Below are positions 17,419 through 25,893 of a DNA stretch of 64,000 nt, piece by piece (the first letter of the stretch is position 1; each line of letters opens with the position of its first letter). The stretch spans positions 372,001 through 436,000 of the forward strand of contig JACKHF010000002.1 in NCBI GenBank assembly GCA_020639155.1, read 5' to 3'. The notes below the pieces were generated by a model. The model searched no databases, was not told the DNA's origin, and was given only the letters and a program-made list of their open reading frames with translations. This DNA comes from Phycisphaeraceae bacterium. Its GTDB lineage: Bacteria > Planctomycetota > Phycisphaerae > Phycisphaerales > UBA1924. The position numbers were made by a program, and so were the translations under genes.

Positions 17419-18849
17419 TCAGGGGCGATAGATAACGAAGTTGAACGGCGTGTTCTGTGGTTCCTCGCTCGAAACGTTGTATCCGTAGACTCTCATCTTG
17501 TCTGTCTGGGTAAAGTCTCTTCCTGCAGCGACTGTTGTCAGATTGAATCCTGCCCCGGCTGTAGCGACGCAGATATCGCCCGAAGCAAACCCTCCGTCAA
17601 CAGTGATGAGATACGCGCCCACCGCTGTTCTCTGCACCGAGACGATGTTCGAAGATGCGGATACGATCGAGCCATCGAGAGCGATGTACCCGTACGCGTA
17701 CGCGGGGTGAATCTGGCTCGGCCCCATTGTGATGTTGCCGCCTTGCGCGTTGATGTAGAGCGTTGATGTCTGGCCGTTGTTGCGCGCCATGATCTCATTC
17801 TGGTCGATGGAGATGTTTGGGCCCGATTCTGCGCCCGCGACGATCAAACCGCCACCGCTCAGTGCAGTATCGTCCGTTCCCAGTGCCCAGACTGCCGGGC
17901 CGCTGTTTGTGTTTGATGCGTAGATCGAGGGGAGCACGTTGTTCGATGAGTACGCCTCGATTGCGAATGGTGCGCCGTCGTCCGCAATGGTGACCTGTCC
18001 GAACGTGCTTGATGGATTGCCAACGCCGAGCCGCTCGCGGACAATTGCGTTCCCAGCAACATCGAGCGTTGCTTGCGGCCCTGCTGTCCCGATGCCGAAG
18101 TTCCCGCCGTGGTTCTGCACAAAGCTGTCGGCGCCGTCCACGCCGATCGCAGCGGAAATTGCTGTTGTGCCATCGCCTCGATAGAACTGGGCTCTTTTGA
18201 GCCCAGCAGTTGTGGTGTAGCGGAAGAAGCGGATAAACGACTGGCTGATCTGGTCGAGTGGTCGTGCATCAATGTCGATGAAAACGTTGCCGCTCGATGT
18301 ATTCTTCTGGAACTGCATCTGATCCATCTTCGTGTCACGCATGATAGAGAAGCTGTCCGGATCGTCGTCGTCCTGAATGCGCAGCGCAGCGCCGTCGCGT
18401 TGTATGTGCAGCTCGTCTGCGGGTGCAGTCGTACCGATGCCGACGCGCTCGTTCCCATCAACAAAGATGCCGCGTGTCTGGATTGAGTAGGGCGATCGTG
18501 TGATCGGCTGGCGTGGCGTCAGTGTCGAGTATGTGCCTGCGCCTGCTGGTTGTCTCACATCAACGCTCAGCCAGCGCTCTGCACCATCGAACACCTCTGC
18601 GCCGAAATCGAGATCGACATTGAACCTGCCATCGGTCACACTAACGTCGCTGACTGTAACTCTGGATGTGACGGCCGAGCCACCCGACATCGCGTCGTAG
18701 AGCTGGAACCTGAAGTCGCACGCACCATTGACCGGTGCGCCGAGCTTATTGAGTTCTCCCTGGTATGTAAAGGTTGTGTCGGTCTGTGCGATCGCGACAT
18801 GCGCAGCTGCTGCGACTGCGATAAGTGATGCGAGGGTGTTCGTTCTCAT
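17419..18849 (-). CDS. Secreted tail-fibre-like protein (paralogue D)
   Basis: The 476-residue protein has a signal peptide and the shared N-terminal domain. Its centre carries the RIQDDDDPDSFSIMRD to QSFIRFFRYTTT segment seen otherwise only in paralogue A. The C-terminus, however, is of the B/C/E kind (NISIDQNEIMARNNG, INAQGGNITMG, IHPAYAYGYI, FNFVIYRP). It is therefore a mosaic. The shared centre is identical to A over 153 bases of DNA (18238-18390 and 14089-14241). Function is unknown; a secreted fibrous surface protein is inferred from the architecture. Confidence 0.75.
   Translation of the reverse strand: MRTNTLASLIAVAAAAHVAIAQTDTTFTYQGELNKLGAPVNGACDFRFQLYDAMSGGSAVTSRVTVSDVSVTDGRFNVDLDFGAEVFDGAERWLSVDVRQPAGAGTYSTLTPRQPITRSPYSIQTRGIFVDGNERVGIGTTAPADELHIQRDGAALRIQDDDDPDSFSIMRDTKMDQMQFQKNTSSGNVFIDIDARPLDQISQSFIRFFRYTTTAGLKRAQFYRGDGTTAISAAIGVDGADSFVQNHGGNFGIGTAGPQATLDVAGNAIVRERLGVGNPSSTFGQVTIADDGAPFAIEAYSSNNVLPSIYASNTNSGPAVWALGTDDTALSGGGLIVAGAESGPNISIDQNEIMARNNGQTSTLYINAQGGNITMGPSQIHPAYAYGYIALDGSIVSASSNIVSVQRTAVGAYLITVDGGFASGDICVATAGAGFNLTTVAAGRDFTQTDKMRVYGYNVSSEEPQNTPFNFVIYRP
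18238..18390 (-). repeat. 153-bp block identical to 14089-14241 (copy in paralogue D)
   Basis: This is the partner of the identical block in paralogue A. Identity begins at CGACTGGCTGAT and ends at GCGCAGCGCAGC in plus-strand reading. Confidence 0.85.
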
Positions 18850-18911
18850 GGCACGGATCTCCGATTTCAGTTTGCTGGTATTGATGTGTGTCTATGTGTG
18901 TGGCACTTGTT

Positions 18912-20252
18912 TCAGGGGCGATACACCACAAAGGCGAAGTCGTCGTCTATCGTCTCGGTGAACTCAAAGTCCCGTGTGACCACCCTGAATGCATCGATCA
19001 GCGGATCCCATCGATAACTCCCGACGCTTGACCACGTCGTGACGAGCATCACGTCAGCATGGCTGCCGCCGTCTGCAAGTTTGATCGCATAGGAACCCTC
19101 AGCCAATCGCTGCGAGGACACAACGTTTGGGGTAGCACTTATGATTTGTCCGGTAGAATCAACCCTCCCATATGCGAGTGCAGGATGGATGTCGTATGCA
19201 CCCATGTTGATCTGGCCTCCCTCGGCGTTGAGATGCAGCGTTGATGCGGCGCCGTTGTTGCGTGCCATGATCTCGTTCTGGTCGATTGAGATGTTCTGGC
19301 CGGATTCAGCGCCAGCAATAATCAAGCCACCACCATTCAGCGACGCGTCGTCTGTCCCAAGCGCCCAAAGCGCGGGACCGCTGTTCGAGTTGGATGCGTA
19401 GATCGTGGGAAGCGCACTGTTTGACGAGTAGACCTCGAGACCGAACGGCGCGCCAGCGTTGGCAATCGTTAACTGGCCAAACGTGCTCGACGGATTGCCA
19501 ACGCCAAGCCTGTCGCGAATGATCGCGTCACCAGCAACATCGAGATTTGTCCCAGGATCGATGGTTCCGATGCCAACCTCGCCCTGTTCGTTGATGAAAA
19601 GACCGGTCCCACCAAACGGCGATGAGCCGTTAGCGCTTGTGAACAACCCGAGCCCCTGATCCATGAACCAGATATCGCGTCGCTTCCCATTGTTGGAAGT
19701 GCCTGCAATTGCTGTGTGGCTGCGCGGCGAGCCCATCTGGATCTTCCCCGTCGCATCGCCGGGTGCAGTCATCTCGAAACCGACGGCACTGGAGTTGGTG
19801 CCGTCGATGTGCAGATTTGCGACGGGACTCTCCGTCCTGATACCGACGTTCTTATTCTGATCGACAAAGATGCCGCGAGTCTGGATTGAGTATGGTGAGT
19901 GTGTGATCGGCTGGCGTGGGGTGAGTGTCGAGTATGTGCCTGAGCCAGCCGGTTGTCTCACGTCGATGCTCAGCCAGCGCTGGGCTCCGTCGAATACCTC
20001 GGCGCCGAAATCGAGATTGACACTGAACCTACCGTCAGTCACATTCACTGGCGATACCTGCACTACCCCGCTGACCTGCGAGCCACCCGACATCGCGTCG
20101 TAGAGTTGGAACCTGAAGTCGCACGCGCCATTGACAGGCGCGCCGAGTTTGTTCAGCTCGCCCTGGTAAGTAAAGGTTGTGTCGGTCTGAGCATGCGAAA
20201 CCGAAATCAGTCCTAACGTACACACAACAAACATCGTGATAATACGGTTCAT
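18912..20252 (-). CDS. Secreted tail-fibre-like protein (paralogue E), first gene of the array
   Basis: The 446-residue protein has a signal peptide ending SVSHA-QT and the shared N-terminal domain (TDTTFTYQGELNKLGAPVNG). A distinct centre includes GRIQMG-like and SHTAIAGTSNNGKRRDIWFM segments. The common C-terminal domain is present (NISIDQNEIMARNNG, INMGAYDIHPALAYGRV, DFAFVVYRP). The start at 20252 is preferred over the upstream ATG-like start because AAGGAAAG precedes it closely. It is promoter-proximal: its 5' end faces the divergent sigma factor at 20357 across about 100 bp, where the array's promoter should lie. Confidence 0.75.
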   Translation of the reverse strand: MNRIITMFVVCTLGLISVSHAQTDTTFTYQGELNKLGAPVNGACDFRFQLYDAMSGGSQVSGVVQVSPVNVTDGRFSVNLDFGAEVFDGAQRWLSIDVRQPAGSGTYSTLTPRQPITHSPYSIQTRGIFVDQNKNVGIRTESPVANLHIDGTNSSAVGFEMTAPGDATGKIQMGSPRSHTAIAGTSNNGKRRDIWFMDQGLGLFTSANGSSPFGGTGLFINEQGEVGIGTIDPGTNLDVAGDAIIRDRLGVGNPSSTFGQLTIANAGAPFGLEVYSSNSALPTIYASNSNSGPALWALGTDDASLNGGGLIIAGAESGQNISIDQNEIMARNNGAASTLHLNAEGGQINMGAYDIHPALAYGRVDSTGQIISATPNVVSSQRLAEGSYAIKLADGGSHADVMLVTTWSSVGSYRWDPLIDAFRVVTRDFEFTETIDDDFAFVVYRP

Positions 20253-20356
20253 TTTCTTTCCTTTTACTGCAAATCCTGCGGCACACTTGCACCTGCTCAA
20301 CAAGACCGCGAGAATCGTGGTGTGATCTCCTATTCATTCGATTTGGAGTTGCGCGA
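20253..20356. promoter_or_regulatory. Divergent promoter region between the fibre array and sigma factor 2
   Basis: This 104-bp region separates the minus-strand fibre-like array from the plus-strand sigma/kinase module. Both promoters must lie here or inside the first codons. I cannot point to a convincing -35/-10 pair by eye. The arrangement makes co-regulation, or control of the array by the sigma factor, plausible. Confidence 0.4.
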
Positions 20357-20884
20357 ATGAGTGCAGTGGATGACAGCGCGGAATCAACGAACGGCGGCAT
20401 CACTGCGTCTGCGTACGCCGCGCTTCGAGGGATCGCTGCGTCGTATCTGCACAATGAGAGGATGAACCACACGCTTCAACCGACCGCACTTGTGAACGAG
20501 GCGTATGTCAAGCTCGCCGATGGCAAATGGAAGAGTGACACGCACTTTCGCGCGGTTGCATCAAACGCGATGCGTCAGATTCTGGTTGATCATGCGAGAG
20601 CACGCGGTGCACAAAAACGCGGCGGCGGCTGGGTCAAGATCACACTGTCTGCGGACGCCGCTGCCACCCCCGGACTCGATGTTGACCTGCTTGCTCTTGA
20701 CGAAGCGCTCAACGAACTCGCTGAACTTGATGAACGAAAGGCGAAAATCGTCGAGTTGAGATTCTTTGGAGGACTTTCCTACGCAGAATCCGCTTCTCAG
20801 TTAGGGATCTCGCCCAAAACCGCCGAGGCCGACTGGTACTTTGCGCGGGCGTGGCTGCGGGATCGGCTGAGCGAGGACCGCTGA
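20357..20884 (+). CDS. ECF-type RNA polymerase sigma factor, copy 2
   Basis: This is a 175-residue member of the planctomycete Sigma70_ECF family. GGITASAYAALRGIAASYLH and HTLQPTALVNEAYVKLADG form region 2. HFRAVASNAMRQILVDHARA and KRGGGWVKITL follow. LRFFGGLSYAESASQLGISPKTAEADWYFARAWL is the region 4 helix-turn-helix. It is coupled to a kinase gene by a TGATG overlap at 20882-20886. It is related to, but clearly different in sequence from, the copy at 8381. No anti-sigma factor gene is visible. Confidence 0.93.
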   Translation: MSAVDDSAESTNGGITASAYAALRGIAASYLHNERMNHTLQPTALVNEAYVKLADGKWKSDTHFRAVASNAMRQILVDHARARGAQKRGGGWVKITLSADAAATPGLDVDLLALDEALNELAELDERKAKIVELRFFGGLSYAESASQLGISPKTAEADWYFARAWLRDRLSEDR

Positions 20885-23538
20885 TGAACGAGACGGAGCG
20901 TTTCAGGCGTGTGGCTGAACTCTTTGAGACTGCGCGATCGATGCGCGGACATGAGCGTACGTCGTTCCTTGAGGACAAGTGCAACGGCGACGATGGTCTC
21001 ATTGCTGAAGTACACAGGCTGCTCGGGCATCACGAGTCCAGGCACGGGCTGCTCGAAGAGCCGATCACCCCCGCAGCGGTCGAGCTTCTCTCGAAGCCGC
21101 GCGAGGATGGCGCGATTCCCGAAACAATCGGTCAGTATGATGTGCATCGCCTCATCGGCGCAGGCGGGATGGGCGCGGTGTATCTCGCCGAGCAGCGCAA
21201 TCCGAAGCGCATGGTGGCGCTCAAGGTTATCCGTCCAGGCGTCATATCGTCCGATGCGCTGCGCAGGTTTGAGCTGGAAGCATCGATGCTCGGGCGCTTG
21301 CAGCACGCCGGCATCGCGCAGATCTATGAAGCGGGCACATACAACGATGGCGTCGGCGATCGGCCGTACTTCGCGATGGAATATGTTGATGGCGTGCCGT
21401 TGCTGAAATACACGGAACTGCACGGTCTCGACACGCGCGCACGACTTGAGCTGGTCGCGAAAATGTGCGATGCGGTGCAGCACGCGCATCAGCACGGCGT
21501 GATCCATCGCGATCTCAAGCCAGGGAACATTCTTGTTGATGGATCTGGTCAACCGAAGGTGCTCGACTTCGGTGTGGCTCGATCGGTCGATGAGGATTCT
21601 CACACGCTCGCGACCCAGGCCGGCGCGCTCCTCGGCACGATCGGGTACATGTCGCCCGAGCAGATCGACGGGAAGCATGATGACGTGGACACGCGCACCG
21701 ACATCCACGCGCTTGGCGTGATCATGTACGAGCTGCTCTCAGGGCGCATGCCGTACGACCTGTCCGACACAACAATGACGGGCGCGTTGCAGCGGGTGCG
21801 CGAGAACGTGCCGACGATGCTCGGCAAAGTGAATCCAGCGCTGCGCGGCGACATCGAGACAATCTGCGCAAAGGCGATCGAGAAGGACAAATCGCGCCGG
21901 TACCAGTCTGCGTCCGACCTGCGCGACGACATCCACCGGTTCCTGCAGAACGAGCCGATTACCGCGCGCCCCGCGAGCACGATGTATCAGCTCCAGAAGC
22001 TTGCGCAGCGGAACAAAGCACTGTTTGTTGCTGCTGGTGTTGCGCTCTTTGCGCTCGTGGGTACTCTGGTTGCGGTTTCGATTGCAGCCTATGAGATTTC
22101 GCGCCAGCGCGACGAGGCTGTTGCAGCCATGAATGATGCGAATGGCGCGACAAGATTCCTGAGCGATGTGCTAATGTCGCTTGATCCGCGTCAGCGTGGA
22201 AAACCGGAAGTGGCTTTGACAGATTTTCTCGATGATGTCACCGAACGTCTTGATGCCGGGCAACTTGAGGACCAGCCAAGAGTTGAGGCGGTTGTGCGAG
22301 AGACAGTTGGAACAGCCTACCGTGAACTAGGCCTGTTGGATGTCTCGCAGACGCATCTTGAGCGATCACTGGAACTGTACGAAACAGTTGCAAAGGGCAC
22401 ACCAGCGCAGCGTGCAACTGTGCTTTGCAGTCTTGGCGGGATGTGGGCAAGAAAAGGAAATCTTGAGCGAGCAGAGAAACTACTGGCTGAATCCATCTCA
22501 CTCTTTGAGACGGTGCATGGGGAAGACCGGTATGGAGCGGCTGGTGCGATGCACTCGCTTGCGAGTATTCGTCTGGAACAGCGAGAACTTGATGAGGCTG
22601 AATCGCTCCTTCATCAAGCTATTGAGTTGCGTCGAGACGAGCCACAGCTGCATCCTGAGTTCCTTGCACGCACGTTGACGTCGCTGGCTGCTGTTATGCG
22701 TCGATCAGGTCGTTCAGAGGAGGCAAAGGGCGCGTATGAGGAAGCGCTTGCAATCCAGCGTTCGTTGCATCGCGAGCCGAGGCTCGATATCGCTCAGACA
22801 ATGAATAATCTTGCGATATTGTACATGTACGAAGAAGATGTTGATGCTGCTCAACCGCTGCTCGAAGAGGTACTCGCAATCCGACAGGCTTTTCTTCCCG
22901 AGAATCATCCGGATATTGCACGTGTGTACAACAGCCTTGGCGGTATCTACTCGATTCGTGGCAACGCCGAAAAAGCGGAAGAGATGTATCTGAAGGCAGT
23001 TGCGATGTACGTCGCTGCATATGGAGAGGAGCACGCATCACTTGGTACGCCATACATGAATCTTGGAGTTTCACAGCGAGTGCAGGGCAGGTACACCGAT
23101 GCGGTGCGATCACTAGAGCATGCGATTGCAATCAAGCGGGCGAGTTACGGTGAGCAACATATCCAGGTTGCGCCGTCCTTGCTGCACCTGGCACAAACGT
23201 ATATTTTGGCAAACGAATCTACCCTCGCGTACGAGTGCGCATTGGAAGCACATGAGATATTCTGTCGCGAGGAGGGTGAATCATCATCGCAATCCGTTGT
23301 TGCAGCTTCCGTGCTTGGGTATAGTCTGGCTTTGACAGGGGAGTTTGACAAAGCCGAAGAACTTCTTCTGATGGTTGACACAGCGATGAACGCAGTTGAA
23401 AACCCATCTGCGAGAGTCTTGCGTGCGATGGCGCGTAACCGCGAGTGGATTGTCGACATGTATGAACGTTGGAACAACGCAGATCCGATCGGCAATCACC
23501 TGCAGGATATTGAGAAGTGGAGGGTTTCCTCTCCATGA
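20884..23538 (+). CDS. Ser/Thr protein kinase with transmembrane segment and TPR repeats, copy 2
   Basis: The product has 884 residues from the coupled ATG at 20884 (the frame is open 33 bases further up). The kinase domain spans about 85-355: glycine loop IGAGGMGAV (91-99), ATP lysine Lys114, catalytic HRDLKPGN from 208, DFG 228-230, and GTIGYMSPEQ. One membrane helix lies near 379-402. Tetratricopeptide repeats fill the rest (for example NNLAILYMYEEDVDAAQPLL and YNSLGGIYSIRGNAEKAEEM). All catalytic residues are present. It ends 2 bp from the convergent Y-family polymerase. Its order and length match copy 1, so the pair is a duplicated signalling module. Confidence 0.93.
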   Translation: MNETERFRRVAELFETARSMRGHERTSFLEDKCNGDDGLIAEVHRLLGHHESRHGLLEEPITPAAVELLSKPREDGAIPETIGQYDVHRLIGAGGMGAVYLAEQRNPKRMVALKVIRPGVISSDALRRFELEASMLGRLQHAGIAQIYEAGTYNDGVGDRPYFAMEYVDGVPLLKYTELHGLDTRARLELVAKMCDAVQHAHQHGVIHRDLKPGNILVDGSGQPKVLDFGVARSVDEDSHTLATQAGALLGTIGYMSPEQIDGKHDDVDTRTDIHALGVIMYELLSGRMPYDLSDTTMTGALQRVRENVPTMLGKVNPALRGDIETICAKAIEKDKSRRYQSASDLRDDIHRFLQNEPITARPASTMYQLQKLAQRNKALFVAAGVALFALVGTLVAVSIAAYEISRQRDEAVAAMNDANGATRFLSDVLMSLDPRQRGKPEVALTDFLDDVTERLDAGQLEDQPRVEAVVRETVGTAYRELGLLDVSQTHLERSLELYETVAKGTPAQRATVLCSLGGMWARKGNLERAEKLLAESISLFETVHGEDRYGAAGAMHSLASIRLEQRELDEAESLLHQAIELRRDEPQLHPEFLARTLTSLAAVMRRSGRSEEAKGAYEEALAIQRSLHREPRLDIAQTMNNLAILYMYEEDVDAAQPLLEEVLAIRQAFLPENHPDIARVYNSLGGIYSIRGNAEKAEEMYLKAVAMYVAAYGEEHASLGTPYMNLGVSQRVQGRYTDAVRSLEHAIAIKRASYGEQHIQVAPSLLHLAQTYILANESTLAYECALEAHEIFCREEGESSSQSVVAASVLGYSLALTGEFDKAEELLLMVDTAMNAVENPSARVLRAMARNREWIVDMYERWNNADPIGNHLQDIEKWRVSSP

Positions 23539-23540
23539 AG

Positions 23541-24803
23541 TTATCCTGATTGCTGCATGCTTCCGGCCCACGGCGTCGGCTTTGCCGAGTCCGGGATGCG
23601 CCCGAACGCGATTTTGTCGTCCATCTGATGGCAGTACCCGTGCATGGAGCAGTAGTAGATCGACGACAAACCCCATCGGTTGTTGATGCTGTCGATCGTG
23701 CTGGAGAGTTTTACAGCGTTGTGCGCATCCTCGAAAAGAATATTTGCGATCTCTGTTGTGCGTGTCAGATCATGGACTGTTGCACAGACCTGAATGGGGC
23801 GCGCCCGATTGAAATCGATTCTCTCCCACATTCTGTAGAGCGCTTCAAGCAAGCCGGGTGTGTCCTGCACCGAGCCGAGTGAGATCGCATCCTTGCATCG
23901 TGAACCATCAAGAAACGAGACCTTGATAGCGAGTGTTGCTGCAACGTATCCGTCGCGTCTGAGTCTGCTCCCCAGCCTGCACACGAGCCGAGTCAGGATT
24001 GCCCGTGCGCCATGTTCGTTGCGAAACTTGGGGTCGAGCACATTCGCGTGCGTCATGGAACTCTTGCGTGTAGGCATCTCGGGTTCATCAATGCCGTGAA
24101 ACCCAGTCCACCAGTCCGCACCCGTGACAGAGTTCCAGATGTGGACGGATTCGCGCTTGCTGAGATTCCACAGTTCCTCAATGGTGTGTACACCGCTGCG
24201 TTCAAGCCTGTCTGCCATGCCTCGACCGATGCCGCACAGGTCCTTTGGTTTCAGGTGTGAGAGTCGGTGGGGGAGATCGTGCAACTGGAGTGCGCAGATC
24301 CCGTTGGGCTTGTCAACATCGCTGGCTATCTTTGCGAGGAGGCGCGTTGGTGCGATCCCGACCGAGCATGTGATGGCTGGACTGAAATCTTTGAGAATCG
24401 ATTGCTTGATGTTGCGTCCAACTTCGAGTGCGGTGCTTGGTGTGCACTCGCTGCCTCGGAGTTCGATTGCCCATTCGTCAATGGAATACGCCTTGTGGAT
24501 TGGCACGCATCGCTCGATGGATCTGGCGACCGCGTGGTGTATCTGCACGTACACGTCCGGGCGTGCTTTGAGAAAAGTGATCTCCGGGCAGAGTTTGCGT
24601 GCATCAAGCACACGTGTTCCGGTCTTCACGCCAAAGGCCTTTGCCTGTCTGCTGGCTGCGATGACGCAGGTGCCTTCACTCTTCACCGGAACAACACCCA
24701 CGGGCTGATCGCGGAACTCCGGCCTGAGATGCTGCTCAATGGAGGCAAAGAATGAATCCATGTCCACGAACAGCCAGCGAAGTTGCGGAAGAGGGCTTTG
24801 CAT
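23541..24803 (-). CDS. Y-family DNA polymerase (DinB/pol IV-like)
   Basis: This is a protein of about 420 residues for translesion synthesis. The first catalytic motif FVDMDSFFASIE is intact near residue 15, and the second acidic pair is in YSIDEWAIEL. TCSVGIAPTRLLAKIASDVD and PNGI follow, then GIGRGMADRLERSGVHTI (helix-hairpin-helix) and a little-finger domain from about 240. Canonical DinB has SIDEA followed by a Phe/Tyr; here a Trp takes that place. The frame can start at TTG 24809 or ATG 24803; neither has an RBS, and the ATG is given. The C-terminus (DKIAFGRIPD...) shows no obvious clamp-binding motif. Confidence 0.85.
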   Translation of the reverse strand: MQSPLPQLRWLFVDMDSFFASIEQHLRPEFRDQPVGVVPVKSEGTCVIAASRQAKAFGVKTGTRVLDARKLCPEITFLKARPDVYVQIHHAVARSIERCVPIHKAYSIDEWAIELRGSECTPSTALEVGRNIKQSILKDFSPAITCSVGIAPTRLLAKIASDVDKPNGICALQLHDLPHRLSHLKPKDLCGIGRGMADRLERSGVHTIEELWNLSKRESVHIWNSVTGADWWTGFHGIDEPEMPTRKSSMTHANVLDPKFRNEHGARAILTRLVCRLGSRLRRDGYVAATLAIKVSFLDGSRCKDAISLGSVQDTPGLLEALYRMWERIDFNRARPIQVCATVHDLTRTTEIANILFEDAHNAVKLSSTIDSINNRWGLSSIYYCSMHGYCHQMDDKIAFGRIPDSAKPTPWAGSMQQSG

Positions 24804-24916
24804 ACCCAAACAAAATACGACAATAAAACCGACGTGTCAAGCGTGTCGGGCTTGTTACACGATTTTGGTCGTGAAATGTGGGTCCTTGCGATATGCTGAG
24901 GCATTGGAGGATGCTC

Positions 24917-25813
24917 ATGAGGTTGTACTGGATCAGGTTGGCTGGAGGATTGGGATTCATATGTGCCGGTAGCGGTGTGGCATACGCACAAACCCAACTT
25001 CCGATTATCAATCCAAGCTTTGAACAGGTCAGCCGTCCATTGGCGTCGGGCGAGCTGACCAACGGTTGTGGTGGAGTCGGTGTGTCTGTTGGGACTCGTG
25101 CGAGTTTCTTCGCTCAGCCGCAGTTTGTGAACACGGTTGAGGTGGCTGGCTGGCGCACGTATCTGCCCCCGCCACAAAATCCAACCGCGTTGATCTATGC
25201 CGGTGTCTTGAACTCGCCAGACGTGGGCGCAGGCCAGCCGTACCTGACCGGGCATACAGGAATGCATGTCGCGAATCTGCATCATGTTGCTATGCAGCAG
25301 ACGCTCCCTGTATTCATTCAGCCAAATACACACTACAGGCTGTCATTCCTTGCGGGGTTCGGCACCGGCGAGACCCAGGAGGGGATCTATGTCTGGCTCC
25401 TCGGAGCACCCGATCTATCGACGATCGTGTTTCCGTCCAATGGAGAGATACTTACGCAGACACAGGGGCTGCTCCCGCCAATCAGCAGCGAGGGGCAGAT
25501 GCTCCCATACGAGCTGGAGGTGACAACGCCGAACGTGCTTCCGACGAATCTTCAATCAAAGTATATTGCTATCGCGTTTATTGGGAGCGATGGTATTCCG
25601 AGCATGAACTACGACGATTTTCAGCTTGTTGCAACTCGCACATGCGGGTTTACAGACTGTGATGGGAGCGGCGCACTCAATGTCTTTGACTATATCTGCT
25701 TTGGGAACGCATACGCGGGAAATGATCCATACGCAGATTGCGACGGGAACGGCATTCTGAATATCTTTGACTATATCTGTTACGGCAATGTGTTTGCTGC
25801 TGGATGCCCCTGA
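24917..25813 (+). CDS. Secreted protein with C-terminal GC-type dockerin
   Basis: The product has 298 residues with a signal peptide ending near GVAYA-QT. The body (about 25-240) starts LPIINPSFEQ and looks like a carbohydrate-binding or PEP-CTERM-type beta-sandwich (NPSFE, PNTHYRLSFLAGFG), but I cannot assign it. The end holds two EF-hand-like repeats, DCDGSGALNVFDYICFGN and DCDGNGILNIFDYICYGN, finishing in a Cys. This dockerin form is known from Phycisphaerae secreted proteins. The start at 24917 is chosen because GGAGG lies 6 bases upstream. The gene ends in a shared bidirectional terminator. Confidence 0.8.
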   Translation: MRLYWIRLAGGLGFICAGSGVAYAQTQLPIINPSFEQVSRPLASGELTNGCGGVGVSVGTRASFFAQPQFVNTVEVAGWRTYLPPPQNPTALIYAGVLNSPDVGAGQPYLTGHTGMHVANLHHVAMQQTLPVFIQPNTHYRLSFLAGFGTGETQEGIYVWLLGAPDLSTIVFPSNGEILTQTQGLLPPISSEGQMLPYELEVTTPNVLPTNLQSKYIAIAFIGSDGIPSMNYDDFQLVATRTCGFTDCDGSGALNVFDYICFGNAYAGNDPYADCDGNGILNIFDYICYGNVFAAGCP

Positions 25814-25830
25814 ACGGGCAGTACCGATTT

Positions 25831-25870
25831 ACAAAGAAACAGGGCACGATGTCGTGCCCTGTTTCTTTGT
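25831..25870. terminator. Bidirectional terminator, perfect 19-bp inverted repeat
   Basis: ACAAAGAAACAGGGCACGA (25831-25849) is exactly complementary to 25852-25870, with only two bases between. The A-rich outer part gives a T-rich tail on either strand. It sits between convergent genes ending at 25813 and 25894. Confidence 0.85.
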
Positions 25871-25893
25871 TGTTCATGTTGGCGCGTTTTTAT

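Noticed and set aside
13291..20252. Remnant prophage or tailocin as explanation of the fibre-like genes
   Set aside because: All five have signal peptides and there are no capsid, sheath, baseplate, lysis or integrase genes nearby.
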